NCBI GenBank assembly: GCA_947631585.1
Contig: CANRLY010000100.1
Span: 1 to 7,145 of the forward strand
Direction: 5' to 3'
DNA length: 7,145 nt
Origin: an uncultured Clostridia bacterium
GTDB taxonomy: Bacteria; Bacillota; Clostridia; Oscillospirales; Ruminococcaceae
The notes under the pieces were generated by a model. It was not told the origin of the DNA and did not search any database. It saw only the letters and a list, made by a program, of their open reading frames with translations. Position numbers and translations under genes: made by a program. Shown piece after piece: positions 4,747 through 7,145 of this stretch (positions are counted from its first letter, which is position 1; every line of letters starts with the position of its first letter).

Positions 4747-6744
4747 ATGAAAGCCATAAAAACTAAGATAAATCTTATTTTAAGCTTTGCTGTTCTGCTG
4801 CTCATACCCGTGGTACTTATTACCATCATAGTGAATATCAGGTTCAAAAGCGTCAGCGAAAACGAAAAGTACAGCATGAGCGAAAAGCTGGTGAGCCTTG
4901 TTGCCGGCGATATGGCGGATAAATTTGACGAAATGGTCTATACAGGGAAGTATCTTACAGCTTCCGCACCTGTAAAAAGCTACATGGGCGGTGACGGCGG
5001 TCAGGAGCAGTTGGTCTCAACTATGCTCAAAGACCTTGCCGGCAGCAATGAGTACCTGCTGGCAGTGGCGGTCTATAATGCTTCGGGAGAGATGCTGCCT
5101 GCTTCCATCGGATATGCGGACGGGATCTATCTCCAGCAGAGGAGTCTGGACGATCTGAAGAAACTTTCTGCCCAGGGGTATGGTTTTTCGGAAATCGAGA
5201 TAGGCGCACTTTCTAACCATTCCAGCGGAGTCATACGCTGCGTGATGAGCGTTATGGACGAGGGAAAAATGCTGGGTTACTGCGAAGAATACTTCGATAT
5301 GCGTGTGTTTGAAAGCACGCTTTCTGCCGTCAACGGCGGAGGGGAGTACGAAGTCATGATCTCCGACAGAAACGGGGAACTTGCAACTTCGCCCTTTGAT
5401 AATACCGTGGCGATAGATAATTTTGACGGACTCTCGGAAGTCAAGAAGGATATCGGCAATGCCCTTAGCGACTGGAAGTCGGTGTCATCTTCCTATAAAA
5501 CTTCAAACGGAGAAAAAATGTATATTTTCGGCGGAGGGATATCTTCCACCAAAAACTCAAAGGATAAGACCTGGGGAGTTTTCCTGATAATAAGCTCTGA
5601 GAAGATAGAAGCGACCGCCAATGCGTTCTACGACCAGAAGAGAACGGCGACTTTCTTCATTTTCGTGTTGAGCATGATACTCTGGGTGGTGTATGTGATA
5701 CGGTTCACCAAGCCGGTGAGCGATATATATAATCTGTTCGTAAAGTATAATTCCGGCGAAAAGAGCGCAAGGTATTCGTCTGCCGGAAACGGCGATATGG
5801 AGCGTATCGGACATTCCATAAACTTCCTGATGGACACTATCGACGAGGTGGAGCTGAGATACAGTACCCTTGTGGATATGACGGACAATATTATCTTCGA
5901 GTATAACGTGGCAAAGGATTCTATCGTGTTTAGCGACAACTTCAATTCAAAGTTCAGCTTCCGTGCGAAATCGCTGAAATTCGAGGACAGCTTCTTTGTA
6001 AATTGTATGGTACAGCGCAAGGAAAAGGCGCAGTTCGATGAATTTGTGGATAAACTGAAAAACGGCGAGTCGGTGCAGGGCGAGTTCAGGTTCAAAACTA
6101 TCTATGGGGATTACGCCTGGTATCTGGTAAGAAGCGTAAGCGCCAAGGACAGCAAAGGCAATGTCACAAAGATAATGGGCGCAATGGTGGATATAGACCG
6201 TGCTAAACGCCGTGAGGAAAACCTGCTCAAAAAGGCGAACTACGATTCGCTGACCCATGTGTTCAACCGCTCGACCTTCGAGGTCAACCTCTCTAACGAG
6301 TACGACCTGTCTCAGATGAGAAAGACCAAGATAGCAGTGCTTTTCATAGACCTGGACGACTTCAAGCATTTCAACGATACCTTTGGGCACGCATTGGGCG
6401 ACGAGGTGCTGGCATTTACGGCTGAAACGCTGAAAACGCTTGTCGGCAGCAACGGCTTTGTGGGAAGATACGGCGGCGACGAGTTCGTGGTGTGCTACGG
6501 TGAGACTAATTCCACCGATGAAGCCGGCGAACTTGCCGAACTGATAATCGAAAAACTGGGCGAGGGCTTTGACGGCGAATCCGCTCAGGGACATTTTGAA
6601 GTCAGGTGCAGTATCGGTATATCCTACTTCAGCGACCAGTCGCTGGACGCCGATTCGGTCATTCAGGACGCCGACGAGGCAATGTACACCGTCAAGAAAA
6701 AGGGCAAGTCGGATTATTCCTACTTCACAACTCCCAGAAGATAA
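4747..6744 (+). CDS. Transmembrane sensor diguanylate cyclase (Cache-like, HAMP-like, PAS, GGDEF)
   Basis: This 665-aa protein should make cyclic di-GMP from two GTP at the inner face of the membrane, in response to an outside signal. Domains in order are a transmembrane helix (about 9-30), an extracytoplasmic Cache-type sensor (about 32-298), a second helix (about 301-318), a HAMP-like linker (about 319-370, RFTKPVSDI), a PAS domain (about 371-490) and GGDEF (about 495-660). The cyclase marks are intact: NYDSLTHVFNR (498-508), FIDLDDFKHFND with likely metal-binding Asp535, GHALGDE, RYGGDEF with the signature at 576-580, CSIGIS, and DADEAMYTVKKKGK. The product-inhibition I-site (RxxD five residues before GGDEF) reads GSNG, so c-di-GMP feedback by that route is probably missing. 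No EAL domain is present. It has its own promoter, a good ribosome binding site and a terminator, so it is likely monocistronic. The ligand is unknown. The activity call is strong because all catalytic motifs are present. Confidence 0.93.
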   Translation: MKAIKTKINLILSFAVLLLIPVVLITIIVNIRFKSVSENEKYSMSEKLVSLVAGDMADKFDEMVYTGKYLTASAPVKSYMGGDGGQEQLVSTMLKDLAGSNEYLLAVAVYNASGEMLPASIGYADGIYLQQRSLDDLKKLSAQGYGFSEIEIGALSNHSSGVIRCVMSVMDEGKMLGYCEEYFDMRVFESTLSAVNGGGEYEVMISDRNGELATSPFDNTVAIDNFDGLSEVKKDIGNALSDWKSVSSSYKTSNGEKMYIFGGGISSTKNSKDKTWGVFLIISSEKIEATANAFYDQKRTATFFIFVLSMILWVVYVIRFTKPVSDIYNLFVKYNSGEKSARYSSAGNGDMERIGHSINFLMDTIDEVELRYSTLVDMTDNIIFEYNVAKDSIVFSDNFNSKFSFRAKSLKFEDSFFVNCMVQRKEKAQFDEFVDKLKNGESVQGEFRFKTIYGDYAWYLVRSVSAKDSKGNVTKIMGAMVDIDRAKRREENLLKKANYDSLTHVFNRSTFEVNLSNEYDLSQMRKTKIAVLFIDLDDFKHFNDTFGHALGDEVLAFTAETLKTLVGSNGFVGRYGGDEFVVCYGETNSTDEAGELAELIIEKLGEGFDGESAQGHFEVRCSIGISYFSDQSLDADSVIQDADEAMYTVKKKGKSDYSYFTTPRR

Positions 6745-6748
6745 TATC

Positions 6749-6780
6749 AGGACGTCCGGCTATCGGGCGTCCTTTGGGTT
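6749..6780 (+). terminator. Intrinsic terminator of the diguanylate cyclase gene
   Basis: AGGACG (6749-6754) pairs with CGTCCT (6768-6773). The stem continues inward with a T-G pair and CCG/CGG, giving about 10 bp around the loop GCTAT. The interrupted T-run TTTGGGTTT follows directly. It starts 4 nt after the TAA stop, the usual place for a terminator. Confidence 0.78.
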
Positions 6781-6817
6781 TAAAGAGTATTTTAATTGTA
6801 AAAATATATTATGGCTA

Positions 6818-6846
6818 TTGAATTTCCTACAAAATAGGTATATAAT
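6818..6846 (+). promoter_or_regulatory. SigA-like promoter for the cysteine desulfurase gene
   Basis: The -35 TTGAAT (6818-6823) and a consensus -10 TATAAT (6841-6846) are separated by 17 bp. The transcript should begin near 6853 and carry a leader of about 84 nt. It sits between the terminator at 6749-6780 and the next gene, as expected for a separate transcription unit. Confidence 0.68.
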
Positions 6847-6850
6847 ATAT

Positions 6851-6896
6851 GCGAAGTGAAAAAACCGTCAGCCGTGAATTTTCAAAAAAACTTTGC
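6851..6896 (+). promoter_or_regulatory. Possible stem-loop at the 5' end of the cysteine desulfurase transcript
   Basis: GCGAAGT (6851-6857) can pair with ACTTTGC (6890-6896) using one G-U pair, and the adjoining GAAAA (6858-6862) with TTTTC (6879-6883), leaving six A residues bulged on the right side. The fold would begin almost at the predicted transcription start. Much of the stem is A-U, so it may be weak, and it matches no riboswitch I know. Confidence 0.25.
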
Positions 6897-6936
6897 GGCA
6901 AGGGAAAAACGTTCAGTTGAAAGGATATGATATATA

Positions 6937-7145
6937 ATGGAAAAACGCTTTGTCTATGCGGATAACGCCGCAACTACCTGCGTTTCAAAAAATGCGCTGG
7001 AAGCGGCGCTGCCTTATTTTACACAACAGTATGGAAACGCTTCCAGTATCTATATGCTGGGACAGAATGCGGCAAAAGCAGTTCTTAAAGCCAGAGAACA
7101 GGTGGCAGCGGCTGTCGGCGCAGGCGTGAACGAGGTGTTTTTTAC
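6937..7145 (+). CDS. Cysteine desulfurase (NifS/IscS family), N-terminal part; gene runs off the right edge
   Basis: The first 69 codons are visible, from ATG 6937 to the window edge, with no stop. The family is a pyridoxal-phosphate enzyme that takes sulfur from cysteine for iron-sulfur cluster or thio-cofactor assembly in the cytoplasm. The N-terminus is characteristic: VYADNAATT (6-14), LPYFTQQYGNASSIY (25-39) with the conserved GN-SS pattern, the following GQNAAKAV, then AREQVAAAVGA and EVFFT near the edge. The PLP lysine, the active cysteine and so the NifS/IscS versus SufS subgroup lie beyond the window, although this start is more like the NifS/IscS group. The ribosome binding site AAAGGA (6920-6925) is 11 nt from the ATG, somewhat long. 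A good promoter precedes it, and no Rrf2/IscR-type regulator gene lies just upstream. An iscU-like scaffold or a tRNA thiolase gene may follow downstream, but that cannot be seen. Confidence 0.9.
   Translation, partial: MEKRFVYADNAATTCVSKNALEAALPYFTQQYGNASSIYMLGQNAAKAVLKAREQVAAAVGAGVNEVFF

Noticed and set aside
5628..6594. Two long antisense open frames within the diguanylate cyclase gene
   Set aside because: They oppose the PAS and GGDEF coding sequence, whose motifs are intact. Their translations look like reverse-strand shadows with no known motif.

Overview
The window looks like a chromosomal segment from a low-to-medium GC Firmicute of the class Clostridia, most likely a Ruminococcus-like gut or rumen bacterium. 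The reasons are G-rich Shine-Dalgarno sites, SigA-type promoters with 17-nt spacers, AT-rich intergenic DNA against GC-richer genes, and two transmembrane Cache-type sensor proteins. The genus is inferred from style and recognisable protein families, not from a marker gene.

Layout, left to right. Positions 1-666 (minus strand) hold the first 222 codons of a membrane sensor protein that continues past the left edge. A 331-bp divergent intergenic region (667-997) carries one SigA-like promoter in each direction and a perfect 40-nt palindrome in the predicted 5' leader of the rightward transcript. A two-gene rightward unit follows: a 602-aa polytopic membrane protein of the DUF2079 family (998-2806, GTG start) and a 585-aa family GH35 beta-galactosidase with no signal peptide (2818-4575). 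They are separated by 11 nt, and the second gene's Shine-Dalgarno overlaps the first gene's stop codon. After overlapping inverted repeats and a T-tract (4576-4627) comes a separate promoter and a GC-rich leader. These precede a 665-aa Cache-like/HAMP/PAS/GGDEF diguanylate cyclase (4747-6744), which ends in a clear intrinsic terminator (6749-6780). A new promoter (6818-6846) and a leader precede the first 69 codons of a NifS/IscS-type cysteine desulfurase (6937 to the right edge).

How the parts may work together. The DUF2079/GH35 pair is probably co-transcribed and translationally coupled. The GH35 enzyme should act inside the cell on imported beta-galactosides, while the DUF2079 protein sits in the membrane and has no assigned function. 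The pair lies between two membrane sensors, one certainly a c-di-GMP synthase by its motifs. Whether that neighbourhood is functional is inference. The cysteine desulfurase is an unrelated housekeeping unit.

No tRNA, rRNA, CRISPR array, insertion sequence or clear sign of horizontal transfer was seen. The least explained items are the leader palindrome, the similar sequence in two leaders, and the competing hairpins after the GH35 gene. None of these amounts to proof of a new system.
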